26,941 nt of DNA from Anaerolineae bacterium (GCA_027036755.1 JALWDV010000636.1:1-26941), one strand, 5' to 3'. Shown: positions 7,477 through 15,342, numbered from the stretch's first letter. Notes: generated from the sequence alone by a model not told the origin. Numbers and translations are program-made.

Positions 7477-8130
7477 ATGCAGGCGTCATTGAAAAATATG
7501 CAAGGTCAAGAAGTTGGTTCGGTTGAGCTGCCTGATGACATTTTCAACATCGAGCCCAACCAAACGGTGATGCACCAGGCCCTGGTGCGGCAACTGGCCA
7601 ACCAGCGTCAGGGCACCCACAAGGCCAAGACCCGCGGCGAGGTTAGCGGCGGCGGTCGCAAGCCCTGGCGTCAGAAAGGCACCGGCCGCGCCCGGCAAGG
7701 CACCATCCGCGCGCCCCAGTGGCGCGGCGGCGGCACGGTCTTCGGCCCCACGCCCCGCTCCTACGCCAAGCGCATGCCGCGCAAGATGCGACGGCTGGCG
7801 CTGCGTTCGGCCCTGAGCGTCAAGGCTGGCGAGCAGAAGATCGTGGTGCTGGACGAGCTGAGTTTCGACGCTCCCCGCACCAAAGACATGGTGGCGGTGC
7901 TGGATGCGTTGGATGTGGAGCGTTCCGCCCTGGTGTTGCTGCCCGAGGCCGATGATGTGGTGGAGCTTTCCGCCCGCAACATCCCCTATGTGAAAACGCT
8001 GCGTGCGAATTACATCAACGTGCGCGATCTGCTGGGATATGAGACTGTGATCATGCCTCAGCAGGCCATCGACGTCATCGCTGATTTCCTGGGCGAAGCC
8101 GACCAGGAAGCCGTGGCGGAGGAGGAGTAA
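7477..8130 (+). CDS. rplD: 50S ribosomal protein L4
   Basis: L4 binds domain I of 23S rRNA and, with L22, lines the exit-tunnel constriction; in enterobacteria it also represses its own operon. The 217-residue protein shows the long basic loop (about residues 45-90) with SGGGRKPWRQKGTGRARQG and RAPQWRGGG, then the globular RKMRRLALRSALS and the C-terminal NVRDLLGYETVIMPQQAID. GAGG overlapping the end of rplC sits nine bases before the ATG. The final residues (EEE) overlap a GAGGAGGAG ribosome-binding site for rplW. Confidence 0.97.
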   Translation: MQASLKNMQGQEVGSVELPDDIFNIEPNQTVMHQALVRQLANQRQGTHKAKTRGEVSGGGRKPWRQKGTGRARQGTIRAPQWRGGGTVFGPTPRSYAKRMPRKMRRLALRSALSVKAGEQKIVVLDELSFDAPRTKDMVAVLDALDVERSALVLLPEADDVVELSARNIPYVKTLRANYINVRDLLGYETVIMPQQAIDVIADFLGEADQEAVAEEE

Positions 8131-8133
8131 ATC

Positions 8134-8427
8134 ATGCACCTGTACGAAGTTCTGAAACGCCCTGTGATGACGGAAAAATCCTACGCCATGGCCGATGATC
8201 TGAACCAGTATGTGTTCGAGGTGGATCGTCGGGCCAACAAGATGCAGGTGAAGGAAGCGGTCGAGACCCGTTTCGGCGTCACCGTCACCAGTGTGCGCAT
8301 CATCAACATGAAGCCCAAGACCCGCAGGCGCAGTCTGCGTCAGACCGCAGTGCGCAAGCCAGGCTGGAAGAAGGCCATCGTCACGCTGGCCCCTGGCGAT
8401 TCCATCCAGTTGTACGAGGGCGTGTAA
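8134..8427 (+). CDS. rplW: 50S ribosomal protein L23
   Basis: L23 sits at the tunnel exit and docks trigger factor and SRP. The 97-residue product has the family pattern: VLKRPVMTEKSYAMADDLNQY (N-terminal), FEVDRRANKMQVKEAVETRFGV, VTSVRIINMKPKTRR and a C-terminal KKAIVTLAPGDSIQLYEGV. It starts three bases after rplD with the GAGGAGGAG site in the rplD end, implying translational coupling. A 165-base spacer with a tandem repeat follows before rplB, where other genomes usually have only a few bases. Confidence 0.97.
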   Translation: MHLYEVLKRPVMTEKSYAMADDLNQYVFEVDRRANKMQVKEAVETRFGVTVTSVRIINMKPKTRRRSLRQTAVRKPGWKKAIVTLAPGDSIQLYEGV

Positions 8428-8457
8428 CCTTTTACGTCCATTTCCATCCATTCTTCG

Positions 8458-8485
8458 GTAATAATCGTCCTGTAATAATCGTCCT
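8458..8485 (+). repeat. 14-bp perfect tandem duplication in the rplW-rplB spacer
   Basis: GTAATAATCGTCCT occurs twice back to back (8458-8471 and 8472-8485) and is followed by the small palindrome CCTGTCAGACAGG. It lies in the 165-base gap between rplW and rplB, which otherwise holds only the rplB ribosome-binding site AAGGAG (8577-8582). Confidence 0.85.
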
Positions 8486-8592
8486 GTCAGACAGGTGAAG
8501 TCATTTGTCAGACCGTAGGCGGCTAACCAAGCAAGTATCGTCTACATCGTCCCCGACTCGGACGACAGCTTACCAAAAGGAGTCATAACCCA

Positions 8593-9429
8593 ATGGGTAT
8601 CAAAGTCTACAAGCCGACTTCCCCTGGTCGGCGCGGGATGAGCGGGTACACCTTCGAGGAGATCACCCGCTCGGAGCCCGAGAAGTCACTGCTGCGCCCC
8701 ATGAAGAAGAAGGCCGGGCGCAACAACCTGGGCCGGCTCACAGTGCGGCACCGGGGTGGCGGCCACAAACGACGCTATCGTCTCATCGATTTCAAGCGCG
8801 ACAAGCATGGCATCCCCGCCCGCGTGGATTCCATCGAGTATGATCCCAACCGCAGCGCCCGCATCGCCCTGCTGGTGTATGCGGACGGCGAGAAGCGCTA
8901 CATCCTGGCGCCTCTGGGCATTCAGGTTGGCGACGTCATCATGTCGGGCCCGGACGCGGAAATCCGCCCGGGCAACGCGCTGCCTCTGCTCAACATGCCT
9001 TTGGGCACCCTGGTGCACAACGTGGAGCTGCAGCCGGGCAAGGGCGGGCAGTTGGTTCGTTCGGCCGGCGCTTACGCCCAGTTGATGGCCAAGGAAGGCC
9101 GCTACGCCACCCTGCGTCTGCCCAGCGGCGAGGTGCGCAAGGTGCTGCTCAACTGCATGGCCACGGTGGGGCAGGTGGGCAACACCGAGCATCAGAACAT
9201 CAAGATCGGCAAGGCTGGCCGCAAACGCTGGATGGGCCGCCGTCCCGAAGTGCGCGGCTCGGCCATGGACCCGGCTTCCCACCCCCACGGCGGTGGCGAA
9301 GGCCGCTCTCCTGTCGGTCTGCCTGGACCCAAGACCCCGTGGGGCAAGCCCGCATTGGGGTATCGCACTCGTCGCAACAAACGCACCAATCAGTACATTG
9401 TCCGGCGTCGCGGCAAGAAGCGCCGCTAG
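8593..9429 (+). CDS. rplB: 50S ribosomal protein L2
   Basis: L2 is needed for subunit association and peptidyl transferase activity. The 278-residue length is typical. The N-terminal MGIKVYKPTSPGRRGMSGYTF leads into an OB-like domain (RHRGGGHKRRYRLIDF) and an SH3-like domain; the C-terminal SAMDPASHPHGGGEGRSPVG contains His230 and His232, the conserved histidines near the peptidyl transferase centre. AAGGAG ends ten bases before the ATG. The end of the gene (AGGAGGAG) forms the ribosome-binding site of rpsS. Confidence 0.98.
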   Translation: MGIKVYKPTSPGRRGMSGYTFEEITRSEPEKSLLRPMKKKAGRNNLGRLTVRHRGGGHKRRYRLIDFKRDKHGIPARVDSIEYDPNRSARIALLVYADGEKRYILAPLGIQVGDVIMSGPDAEIRPGNALPLLNMPLGTLVHNVELQPGKGGQLVRSAGAYAQLMAKEGRYATLRLPSGEVRKVLLNCMATVGQVGNTEHQNIKIGKAGRKRWMGRRPEVRGSAMDPASHPHGGGEGRSPVGLPGPKTPWGKPALGYRTRRNKRTNQYIVRRRGKKRR

Positions 9430-9440
9430 GAGGAGTAACT

Positions 9441-9725
9441 ATGTCCCGGTCTCTGAAAAAAGGTCCGTACGTAAATACGAAGCTGCTTCGAAAAATCGAA
9501 GAGATGAATCGCAAGGGCGAGAAGCGGGTCATCCGCACCTGGTCCCGCGCCTCCACCATCTTCCCGCAGATGGTCGGCCACACCATCGCCGTGCACAATG
9601 GACGTCGCCACGTGCCCATCTACATCACCGAGAACATGGTGGGGCACAAGCTGGGCGAGTTCGCTCCCACGCGGTTCTATCGTGGTCACATCGTCAAGGA
9701 AAAGAAGAGCAAGGCTCGCCGCTAG
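9441..9725 (+). CDS. rpsS: 30S ribosomal protein S19
   Basis: S19 binds the head of the small subunit next to S13 and contacts the A-site tRNA. The product is 94 residues beginning MSRSLKKGPYVNTKLLRKIE, with TWSRASTIFPQMVGHTIAVHNG and GHKLGEFAPTRFYRGH. The ATG at 9441 follows AGGAGGAG (9428-9435); the longer in-frame reading from 9339 runs through the end of rplB and is rejected. Spacing to rplV is 15 bases. Confidence 0.97.
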   Translation: MSRSLKKGPYVNTKLLRKIEEMNRKGEKRVIRTWSRASTIFPQMVGHTIAVHNGRRHVPIYITENMVGHKLGEFAPTRFYRGHIVKEKKSKARR

Positions 9726-9740
9726 TTCGAGGTATAGAAA

Positions 9741-10079
9741 ATGGCTTATCTGGTTCAATCCAAACGAAAATATGTTGGCATTTCGGCGCAGAAAGTGCGT
9801 CTGGTGATCGATGTGATCCGCGGTATGCGGGCGCTGGACGCCATGGACGTGCTGGCGCACATGCCCCAGGCTGCTGCGGTCGAGGTTCGCAAGGCGCTGC
9901 AATCGGCGATTGCCAATGCCGAAGAAAATGAGAGCATGGCCCCCGAAGACCTGTGGATCGCCGAGATCTACGCGGACGAAGGGCCCTCCACCAATCGTTA
10001 TCGTCCCGGCGCTCGCGGTCGCGTGAAACCGATCATCCGCCGATCCTCCCATATCACCGTCAAGCTCGAAGAGCGATAA
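9741..10079 (+). CDS. rplV: 50S ribosomal protein L22
   Basis: L22 spans the large subunit and its beta hairpin lines the exit tunnel, where macrolide-resistance changes map in other species. The 112-residue product has KYVGISAQKVRLVIDVIRGM (about residues 10-29), the helical core, and the hairpin region YRPGARGRVKPIIRRSSHITV at the C-terminal end. The start is ATG 9741 with GAGG shortly upstream. It sits between rpsS and rpsC, as usual in the S10 cluster. Confidence 0.97.
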   Translation: MAYLVQSKRKYVGISAQKVRLVIDVIRGMRALDAMDVLAHMPQAAAVEVRKALQSAIANAEENESMAPEDLWIAEIYADEGPSTNRYRPGARGRVKPIIRRSSHITVKLEER

Positions 10080-10095
10080 GCACAGGAGGCGTATT

Positions 10096-10743
10096 TTGGG
10101 TCGCAAAGTTCACCCCACCGGGTTCCGACTCGGTATCACCAAAAAGCATCAATCGCGCTGGTATGCTGAGGGCAAGGATTATTCCCGCCTGATCGCCGAG
10201 GATCGCGCGATTCGAAAAGAAATCCATTCCCGTCTGTCTCATGCAGGCGTTTCCAAAATCGAAATCGAGCGTGCGCCCAAGCTGGTGCACCTGACCATCC
10301 ACGCCGCCAAGCCGGGCGTCGTCATTGGTCGCAAGGGCGTCACCGTGACGCAGTTGCGCAAGGATCTGGGCGAGCTCACCGGCAAGCGGGTCAAGATCGA
10401 TGTGGAAGAGATCAAGAAGCCCGAACTGGACGCCAAGCTGGTGGCCGAGAACATCGCCGAGCAGTTGGCCCGGCGCGTGGCTCATAAACGGGCCATGCGT
10501 CGCGCGGCCGAGCGCACCATGAAAGCGGGCGCCAAGGGCATCATGATCCGCCTGGGCGGTCGTTTGGGCGGTTCCGAGATGGCCCGCATCGACGACATCC
10601 GCATGGGCCGCATTCCCCGTCACACCCTGCGCGCCGACATCGACTACATCGATATGGTGGCCCGCACCACCTATGGCGTCATCGGCATCAAGGTGTGGAT
10701 CTACAAGGGCGAAATTCTGCCCGGCGAACCCATGACGGTCTAG
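10096..10743 (+). CDS. rpsC: 30S ribosomal protein S3
   Basis: S3 forms part of the mRNA entry tunnel and helicase site. The 215-residue protein starts MGRKVHPTGFRLGITKKHQS and has a type II KH domain with the GxxG loop GRKG (78-81), followed by the C-terminal RRAAERTMKAGAKGIMI, GGRLGGSEMAR and YGVIGIKVWIYKGE. The start is TTG at 10096, supported by AGGAGG (10084-10089) six bases upstream and by the family N-terminus; there is no ATG alternative. Confidence 0.98.
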   Translation: MGRKVHPTGFRLGITKKHQSRWYAEGKDYSRLIAEDRAIRKEIHSRLSHAGVSKIEIERAPKLVHLTIHAAKPGVVIGRKGVTVTQLRKDLGELTGKRVKIDVEEIKKPELDAKLVAENIAEQLARRVAHKRAMRRAAERTMKAGAKGIMIRLGGRLGGSEMARIDDIRMGRIPRHTLRADIDYIDMVARTTYGVIGIKVWIYKGEILPGEPMTV

Positions 10744-10759
10744 CGAGAGGTAAGTAATC

Positions 10760-11179
10760 ATGTTAATGCCCAAACGAATGAAGTATCGAAAAGTGCATCG
10801 CGGACGTATGCGCGGCAAGGCCTGGCGGGGCAGCACCATCGCTTTTGGCGAATACGCCCTGCAGGCCACCGAACCGGCCTGGATCACCAGCCGTCAGATT
10901 GAGTCCGCCCGTCGCGCCATCGTGCGTCACATCCGTCGCGGCGGCAAGTTGTGGATTCGCGTCTTCCCCGACAAGCCCGTGACCAAGCGCGCAGCCGAGA
11001 CTCGCATGGGCTCCGGCAAGGGCGCTGTGGAGCATTATGTGGCCGTTGTGAAGCCTGGTCGCATTCTCTTCGAACTGGCCGGCGTGCCCGAAGAGACCGC
11101 CCGCGAGGCCATGCGTCTGGCTGCTCATAAATTGCCCATCGCCACCCAGTTCGTCAGCCGCGGAGAGGAGGGACACTAA
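10760..11179 (+). CDS. rplP: 50S ribosomal protein L16
   Basis: L16 contacts the A-site tRNA elbow and is a late assembly protein. The 139-residue product has MLMPKRMKYRKVHRGRMRGK, the ITSRQIESARRAIVRHIRRGGKLWIRVFPDKP core and RMGSGKGAVEHYVAVVKPGR, ending LAAHKLPIATQFVSR. The ATG at 10760 is nine bases after GAGAGG and is preferred over ATG 10766. The stop codon TAA directly abuts the ATG of rpmC, so the two genes are likely coupled. Confidence 0.97.
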   Translation: MLMPKRMKYRKVHRGRMRGKAWRGSTIAFGEYALQATEPAWITSRQIESARRAIVRHIRRGGKLWIRVFPDKPVTKRAAETRMGSGKGAVEHYVAVVKPGRILFELAGVPEETAREAMRLAAHKLPIATQFVSRGEEGH

Positions 11180-11383
11180 ATGAATGCAACTGAATTGCGA
11201 GGTCTCACCGATGGTGAACTCCAGGCTAAACTGGATGAAGCATACGAAGAATTGATGAATCTGCGTTTCAACCTTTCGATTGGTCAGCAGAAAGACACCA
11301 ATCGACTGAAGGCGGTGAAGCGCGATATTGCTCGCATCAAAACCATCCAGCGCGAGCGCCAGTTAGCTGCGGAGATGATGTAA
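11180..11383 (+). CDS. rpmC: 50S ribosomal protein L29
   Basis: L29 lies at the exit tunnel next to L23. The 67-residue, two-helix protein reads MNATELRGLTDGELQAKLDE, then ELMNLRFNLSIGQQKDTNRL and the basic helix KAVKRDIARIKTIQRER. It starts directly after the rplP stop with GAGGAGGG inside the rplP end. One base separates its stop from the rpsQ start. Confidence 0.96.
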   Translation: MNATELRGLTDGELQAKLDEAYEELMNLRFNLSIGQQKDTNRLKAVKRDIARIKTIQRERQLAAEMM

Positions 11384-11384
11384 C

Positions 11385-11651
11385 ATGGCCCGAGAACAGA
11401 AGAAAGTGCTGGTCGGCACTGTCGTCAGCAACAAAATGGATAAGACCGTGGTCGTACGCGTGGCCCGCACCTATCGCCATCCTCTGTATGGCAAGGTGGT
11501 CAAGGTGCACAAGAAGTATCACGCCCACGACGAGAACAACAGTTGCCAGGAAGGGGACGAGGTGCGCATCCTCGAAACCCGCCCCCTGAGCAAGACCAAG
11601 CGCTGGGTCGTCATCGAGAATCTGACCCAGTCGGCGTCTGAGAACGCGTGA
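11385..11651 (+). CDS. rpsQ: 30S ribosomal protein S17
   Basis: S17 is a primary 16S-binding OB-fold protein. The 88-residue product shows KKVLVGTVVSNKMDKTVVVRV (about residues 6-26), RTYRHPLYGKVVKVHKKYHAHD, EGDEVRILETRPLSKTKRW and a short C-terminal extension. It is preceded immediately by rpmC and followed by rplN with an AAGGAG site in the spacer. Confidence 0.97.
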   Translation: MAREQKKVLVGTVVSNKMDKTVVVRVARTYRHPLYGKVVKVHKKYHAHDENNSCQEGDEVRILETRPLSKTKRWVVIENLTQSASENA

Positions 11652-11667
11652 GCAAGGAGAAGAAGCC

Positions 11668-12036
11668 ATGATTCAGCAAGAATCCCGACTGAAAATCGCC
11701 GATAACACCGGCGCCAAGGAGATCCTCTGCATCCGCGTGCTGGGCGGCTCTAACCGACGCTACGCGTCTGTGGGCGATATCATCGTCGCCACCGTCAAGC
11801 AGGCCGCGCCTGGGGGTTCGGTGAAGAAGGGCGACGTGGTGAAGGCGGTTGTCGTGCGAACGGCCAAAGAGGTCGGTCGCAAGGATGGCAGCTACATTCG
11901 CTTCGACGACAACGCCGCCGTGATTATCGACGAGAACAAGAACCCCAAAGGCACCCGCATCTTCGGGCCTGTGGCGCGCGAGCTGCGTGAAAGGCGCTTT
12001 ATGAAGATCGTCAGCCTGGCGCCCGAGGTATTGTAG
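11668..12036 (+). CDS. rplN: 50S ribosomal protein L14
   Basis: L14 lies on the intersubunit face and binds the silencing factor RsfS. The product has the canonical 122 residues: MIQQESRLKIADNTGAKEIL, ASVGDIIVATVKQAAPGG, KKGDVVKAVVVRTAKEVGRKDGSYIRFDDNAAV and GTRIFGPVARELRE. The stop TAG overlaps the GGAG site that serves rplX eight bases later. Confidence 0.98.
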   Translation: MIQQESRLKIADNTGAKEILCIRVLGGSNRRYASVGDIIVATVKQAAPGGSVKKGDVVKAVVVRTAKEVGRKDGSYIRFDDNAAVIIDENKNPKGTRIFGPVARELRERRFMKIVSLAPEVL

Positions 12037-12043
12037 GAGCAAG

Positions 12044-12412
12044 ATGAAGATGAAGAAAAAACAGCCCAAGCTCAAAATCAAAAAGGGCGACCTGGTCGAA
12101 GTGATTGCCGGCAATAACAAAGGCGAACGCGGCGAGGTCAAGTCCATCATCCGCAAAAAAGACAAATTCGGCAACTACGACCCCAATCGGGTCTATGTCA
12201 TCGTCGGCGGCGTCAACATGATCAAAAAGCACCAGCGCCGCACCGGCGATGTGCGCACCCAGGTCGGCATCATCGAGCGCGAGGGGCCCATCCATATCTC
12301 CAACGTGATGCTGGTGGCTCCCAATGCCGGCGGCCCCACCCGGGTGCAGATTCGCGAAGAGGGTGGCGAAAAGGTGCGTTACAGCGCCAAATTCGACGAG
12401 GTTATCGATTAA
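12044..12412 (+). CDS. rplX: 50S ribosomal protein L24
   Basis: L24 initiates large-subunit assembly. The KOW motif is clear near the N-terminus, KIKKGDLVEVIAGNNKGERG (about residues 10-29), followed by VYVIVGGVNMIKKHQRRTGD and GPIHISNVMLV. At 122 residues it is somewhat longer than the usual 100-110, through a basic N-terminus (MKMKKKQPKL) and an insert RKKDKFGNYDPNR between the KOW motif and the next strand. It lies in standard order between rplN and rplE. Confidence 0.97.
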   Translation: MKMKKKQPKLKIKKGDLVEVIAGNNKGERGEVKSIIRKKDKFGNYDPNRVYVIVGGVNMIKKHQRRTGDVRTQVGIIEREGPIHISNVMLVAPNAGGPTRVQIREEGGEKVRYSAKFDEVID

Positions 12413-12424
12413 CGGAGAGAAAAT

Positions 12425-12970
12425 ATGGTTCCCCGGATGAAAGAACGTTACGAGAAAGAAGTCGTTCCCGCCCTGATGGAGCGCTTCGAATACAAAAATG
12501 TGATGCAGGCTCCCCGGCTGGTGCGCATTTCGGTCAACATCGGCCTGGGCGAGGCGCTGCAGAACGCCAAGGCCATCGAGTACGCGGTCAACGATCTGAC
12601 CACCATCACCGGTCAGAAGCCGGTGGTGCGGCGGGCCCGCAAATCCATCGCCACCTTCAAGCTGCGCGAGGGCAATCCCATCGGCGTCAGCGTCTCGCTG
12701 CGCGGCCGCCGCATGTGGGATTTCCTGGACCGGCTGATCAACATCGCGCTGCCCCGCCAGCGCGACTTCCAGGGCGTTTCGCCGGACGCGTTCGATGGGC
12801 ACGGCAATTACAGCCTGGGCCTGCAAGAGCAGTTGGCCTTCCCCGAGATCGACTACGACAGCATCGACAAACTCCGTGGCATGGGCGTCACCATCGTCAC
12901 CACGGCCAAAACCGACGAAGAAGGCCGGGAATTGCTTCGGCTGCTCGGCATGCCATTCAAACGCAAATAA
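12425..12970 (+). CDS. rplE: 50S ribosomal protein L5
   Basis: L5 is part of the 5S rRNA particle at the central protuberance. The 181-residue product has MKERYEKEVVPALMERFEYK, VRISVNIGLGEALQNAK, ITGQKPVVRRARKSIATFKL, the strand REGNPIGVSVSLRGRRMWDF and the C-terminal FPEIDYDSIDKLRGMGVTIV. The ATG at 12425 follows GGAGAG. It is followed after 12 bases by the zinc-type S14 gene, as in spc operons of Gram-positives and Chloroflexota. Confidence 0.98.
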   Translation: MVPRMKERYEKEVVPALMERFEYKNVMQAPRLVRISVNIGLGEALQNAKAIEYAVNDLTTITGQKPVVRRARKSIATFKLREGNPIGVSVSLRGRRMWDFLDRLINIALPRQRDFQGVSPDAFDGHGNYSLGLQEQLAFPEIDYDSIDKLRGMGVTIVTTAKTDEEGRELLRLLGMPFKRK

Positions 12971-12982
12971 AGGAGTAATTGC

Positions 12983-13165
12983 ATGGCTAAGAAGTGCATG
13001 ACCTATCGCGAACAGCGCCGCAAGTACAAGGTGCAGGTCCGCAATCGCTGCAAAATCTGCGGTCGTCCTCGCGGCTATATGCGCCGGTTCGATATGTGCC
13101 GCATTTGCTTCCGTCACGAAGCGCTGCGCGGAAATCTGCCTGGCGTGGTCAAATCCAGTTGGTAA
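12983..13165 (+). CDS. rpsN: 30S ribosomal protein S14, zinc-binding (type Z)
   Basis: S14 completes the head of the small subunit. This is the short 60-residue form with four zinc ligands visible: Cys23 and Cys26 (CKIC) and Cys39 and Cys42 (CRIC). It ends in the conserved FRHEALRGNLPGVVKSSW. This form is standard in Gram-positive bacteria, Thermus and Chloroflexota, while zinc-free S14 is longer. AAAGGAG precedes the ATG by about six bases. Confidence 0.98.
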   Translation: MAKKCMTYREQRRKYKVQVRNRCKICGRPRGYMRRFDMCRICFRHEALRGNLPGVVKSSW

Positions 13166-13197
13166 AACATTAACGACGCAAGAGGAGTAGAATACCC

Positions 13198-13596
13198 ATG
13201 ATGACCGATCCCATTGCGGATATGCTGACCCGCATCCGCAACGCGAGCATGGCTCAGCACAAGACTGTCTCCATGCCCAGCTCCAAGATGAAAGTGGAGA
13301 TCGCTCGTATTCTGAAAGAAGAGGGCTTCATTCGCGGGTACGACCTGCAGGATACTGACAAGCCCCAGCCCACGCTGCGCCTGCATCTCAAATATGATGA
13401 GAACGGCAATGCCGTCATCGGCGGTTTGCAGCGCGTGAGCAAGCCCGGACGCCGCATCTACTACGGACGCAAGGACATCCCCTGGGTGAACAGCGGTCTG
13501 GGCATCGCCATCGTCTCCACGTCCAAGGGCGTCATGACGGGCCGCAACGCCCGCCGCGCCGGCGTTGGCGGCGAGGTTATTTGTTACGTGTGGTAA
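13198..13596 (+). CDS. rpsH: 30S ribosomal protein S8
   Basis: S8 binds the central domain of 16S rRNA and, in enterobacteria, represses the spc operon. The 132-residue product starts MMTDPIADMLTRIRNASMAQ and ends with the conserved GLGIAIVSTSKGVMTGRNAR and GGEVICYVW. ATG 13198 is directly followed by ATG 13201, either of which could be used; AGAGGAG lies upstream. A 119-base spacer with hairpins follows before rplF. Confidence 0.97.
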   Translation: MMTDPIADMLTRIRNASMAQHKTVSMPSSKMKVEIARILKEEGFIRGYDLQDTDKPQPTLRLHLKYDENGNAVIGGLQRVSKPGRRIYYGRKDIPWVNSGLGIAIVSTSKGVMTGRNARRAGVGGEVICYVW

Positions 13597-13715
13597 ATCG
13601 AAAATCTGAGTGAGAACGCTGCAGTGGACAGCTATGCGGTGGCGACCCCGCCGAGATGCGCCGTCTCTGCGATATAGCGATACAAGCCCCCGCGTTTGCG
13701 GGCAGGAGGAAGTAA
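13597..13715 (+). promoter_or_regulatory. rpsH-rplF spacer with hairpins
   Basis: The spacer holds GCGG/CCGC (around 13637-13652) and a compact hairpin CCCGC-GTTT-GCGGG (around 13688-13701) just before the rplF ribosome-binding site (AGGAGGAAG). Other spc operons usually have only a few bases here. No gene is visible in it. Confidence 0.35.
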
Positions 13716-14261
13716 ATGTCCCGTATCGGCAAAAAACCGATTGACATCCCCGAAAAAGTCAATATCGAAATCGGCAAGAACAACACGGTCACCGTCAAGG
13801 GGCCCAAGGGCGAGTTGACTCGCACCTTCTCCCCGGATATGACCATCGAAATCAAGGATGGCCAGGTGGTGATTACCCGTCCCACCGATCAACGCCATCA
13901 CCGCGCCCTGCATGGTCTGACCCGGGCGCTGCTGGCCAACATGGTCATCGGCGTCAGTCAGGGCTATGTGAAAGAGCTGGAAATGGTCGGCGTTGGCTAC
14001 CGCGCCGTGATGAAAGGCAATGCTCTGGATTTGAGCCTGGGCTTTTCGCATCCCGTGATCATCGAACCGCCCGAAGGCGTCTCTTTCGAGGTGGAAAAAG
14101 GCGGTCGCGCCTTTCGCGTGATGGGCATCGACAAGGAGCTGGTGGGCGAAACCGCCGCCAAGATCCGTCGATTGCGTCCCCCCGAGCCTTACAAGGGCAA
14201 GGGCATCAAATATCGCGGTGAGGTTATCCGTCGCAAGGCTGGCAAGGCTGGCAAGCGCTAA
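13716..14261 (+). CDS. rplF: 50S ribosomal protein L6
   Basis: L6 lies near the factor-binding site and the sarcin-ricin loop. The 181-residue product has two repeated domains: the first from MSRIGKKPIDIPEKVNIEIG to HGLTRALLANMVIGVSQGY, the second with KELEMVGVGYRAVMKGNALD, GFSHPVIIEPPEGVSFE and the C-terminal PEPYKGKGIKYRGEVIRRK. A palindromic 130-base spacer follows before rplR, so the usual tight rplF-rplR junction is interrupted. Confidence 0.98.
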   Translation: MSRIGKKPIDIPEKVNIEIGKNNTVTVKGPKGELTRTFSPDMTIEIKDGQVVITRPTDQRHHRALHGLTRALLANMVIGVSQGYVKELEMVGVGYRAVMKGNALDLSLGFSHPVIIEPPEGVSFEVEKGGRAFRVMGIDKELVGETAAKIRRLRPPEPYKGKGIKYRGEVIRRKAGKAGKR

Positions 14262-14271
14262 CATCGTCAGA

Positions 14272-14364
14272 GGTGCGACGCGCCAGGAGCGAACCGGGTG
14301 TGGGAGAACACCCCCATGCCGATAGCTCGCCCGGCGCTGAGAGCAGTGAAAGTGCATCGCATCC
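14272..14364. repeat. Nested palindromic unit in the rplF-rplR spacer
   Basis: The centre is a clean hairpin GGGTGT-GGGAGA-ACACCC (14296-14313). Outside it, GCGCC (14280-14284) pairs with GGCGC (14333-14337), and GGTGCGACG (14273-14281) is roughly inverse to GTGCATCGCATCC (14353-14365). The outer sequence resembles the ends of the rpsG-fusA unit and copies near 23,652 and 23,901. Confidence 0.55.
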
Positions 14365-14391
14365 AATCACGAAGCAAAGAGGAATGTTGAT

Positions 14392-14760
14392 ATGAAAACC
14401 CATCCCCGTCGCGTAGCTCGCATCAATCGTCATCGACGCGTGCGCAGACGCATTTCCGGCAGCGCTCAACGCCCGCGGTTGGCCGTCTATCGCAGCCTGA
14501 AGCACATCTATGCTCAGGTCATCGATGACGAGGCCGAACCCACCGGGCGCACGCTGGTGGCCGCCTCCTCGGTGGAGCCCGGCCTAGAACTGGCAGGCAA
14601 GTCCAAGACCGAAGTCGCCAAGGTCGTTGGCAAACTCATCGGCGAGCGGGCCACCGCCGCCGGCATCGAAACCGTCGTCTTTGATCGAGGCGGCTTCCCC
14701 TATCATGGCCGGGTGAAAGCTCTGGCCGAAGCCGCCCGCGAAGCTGGACTCAAGTTCTAG
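14392..14760 (+). CDS. rplR: 50S ribosomal protein L18
   Basis: L18 bridges 5S rRNA to the large subunit together with L5. The 122-residue product has a basic N-terminus RRVARINRHRRVRRRISGSA, RPRLAVYRSLKHIYAQVIDD, and the C-terminal VVFDRGGFPYHGRVKALAEA AREAGLKF segment. AAGAGGA precedes the ATG at 14392. It follows the palindromic spacer and precedes rpsE by 26 bases. Confidence 0.97.
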   Translation: MKTHPRRVARINRHRRVRRRISGSAQRPRLAVYRSLKHIYAQVIDDEAEPTGRTLVAASSVEPGLELAGKSKTEVAKVVGKLIGERATAAGIETVVFDRGGFPYHGRVKALAEAAREAGLKF

Positions 14761-14786
14761 CTCCCGATTGCCAAATCAAGGAAGGA

Positions 14787-15338
14787 ATGATGGCTCCCAG
14801 AAACGATAGAAGAAATCGAAAACAAGAAGTGCAGGATGAGTTCGAGGAGCGCGTGGTCGATCTGGCCCGCACCGCCAAGGTGGTCAAAGGCGGCCGTCGC
14901 TTCGGCTTCCGCGCCGTCGTCGTGGTTGGCGATGGCAAAGGCCGGGTGGGCGTCGGCGTGGGCAAGGCCCGCGAAGTGCCCGAGGCCATCCGCAAAGGCT
15001 CCGAACAGGCCCGCAAGAATCTGATTACCGTGCCCATGGTGGGAACGACCATCCCCCATGAGATCACCTCGAAATTCAATGCCGCCCGCGTGATGCTGCG
15101 CCCGGCCTCGCCCGGCACCGGCGTTATCGCTGGCAGCGGCGTGCGCGCGGTGCTGGAATCCGCGGGCATCAGCGATATCCTGACCAAATCCCTGGGCAGC
15201 GACAACGTGCTGAACGTGGTCAAGGCCACCTTCCAGGCTTTGTCCGAGCTGCAATCCCCCGAACTGGTGGCCAAGCGTCGCGGCCTGCCCGTCTCGCGGG
15301 TGCAGCCCCACTGGATTCAGGACCATCTGGAGAGATAA
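14787..15338 (+). CDS. rpsE: 30S ribosomal protein S5
   Basis: S5 takes part in decoding fidelity and mRNA unwinding with S3 and S4. The 183-residue product has the double-stranded RNA-binding-like domain with KVVKGGRRFGFRAVVVVGDG (about residues 30-49), GRVGVGVGKAREVPEAIRKG, then PHEITSKFNAARVMLRPASP and GVIAGSGVRAVLESAGISDI. ATG 14787 and ATG 14790 are adjacent; GGAAGGA lies close upstream. Four bases separate it from rpmD. Confidence 0.98.
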   Translation: MMAPRNDRRNRKQEVQDEFEERVVDLARTAKVVKGGRRFGFRAVVVVGDGKGRVGVGVGKAREVPEAIRKGSEQARKNLITVPMVGTTIPHEITSKFNAARVMLRPASPGTGVIAGSGVRAVLESAGISDILTKSLGSDNVLNVVKATFQALSELQSPELVAKRRGLPVSRVQPHWIQDHLER

Positions 15339-15342
15339 GCAG

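Noticed and set aside
7486..8451. A 321-codon open frame on the - strand across rplD and rplW
   Set aside because: It spans two well-supported + strand ribosomal genes and has shadow-like composition.
9339..9440. Long N-terminal extension of rpsS
   Set aside because: It overlaps the end of rplB out of frame; ATG 9441 has the strong AGGAGGAG site and the conserved start.
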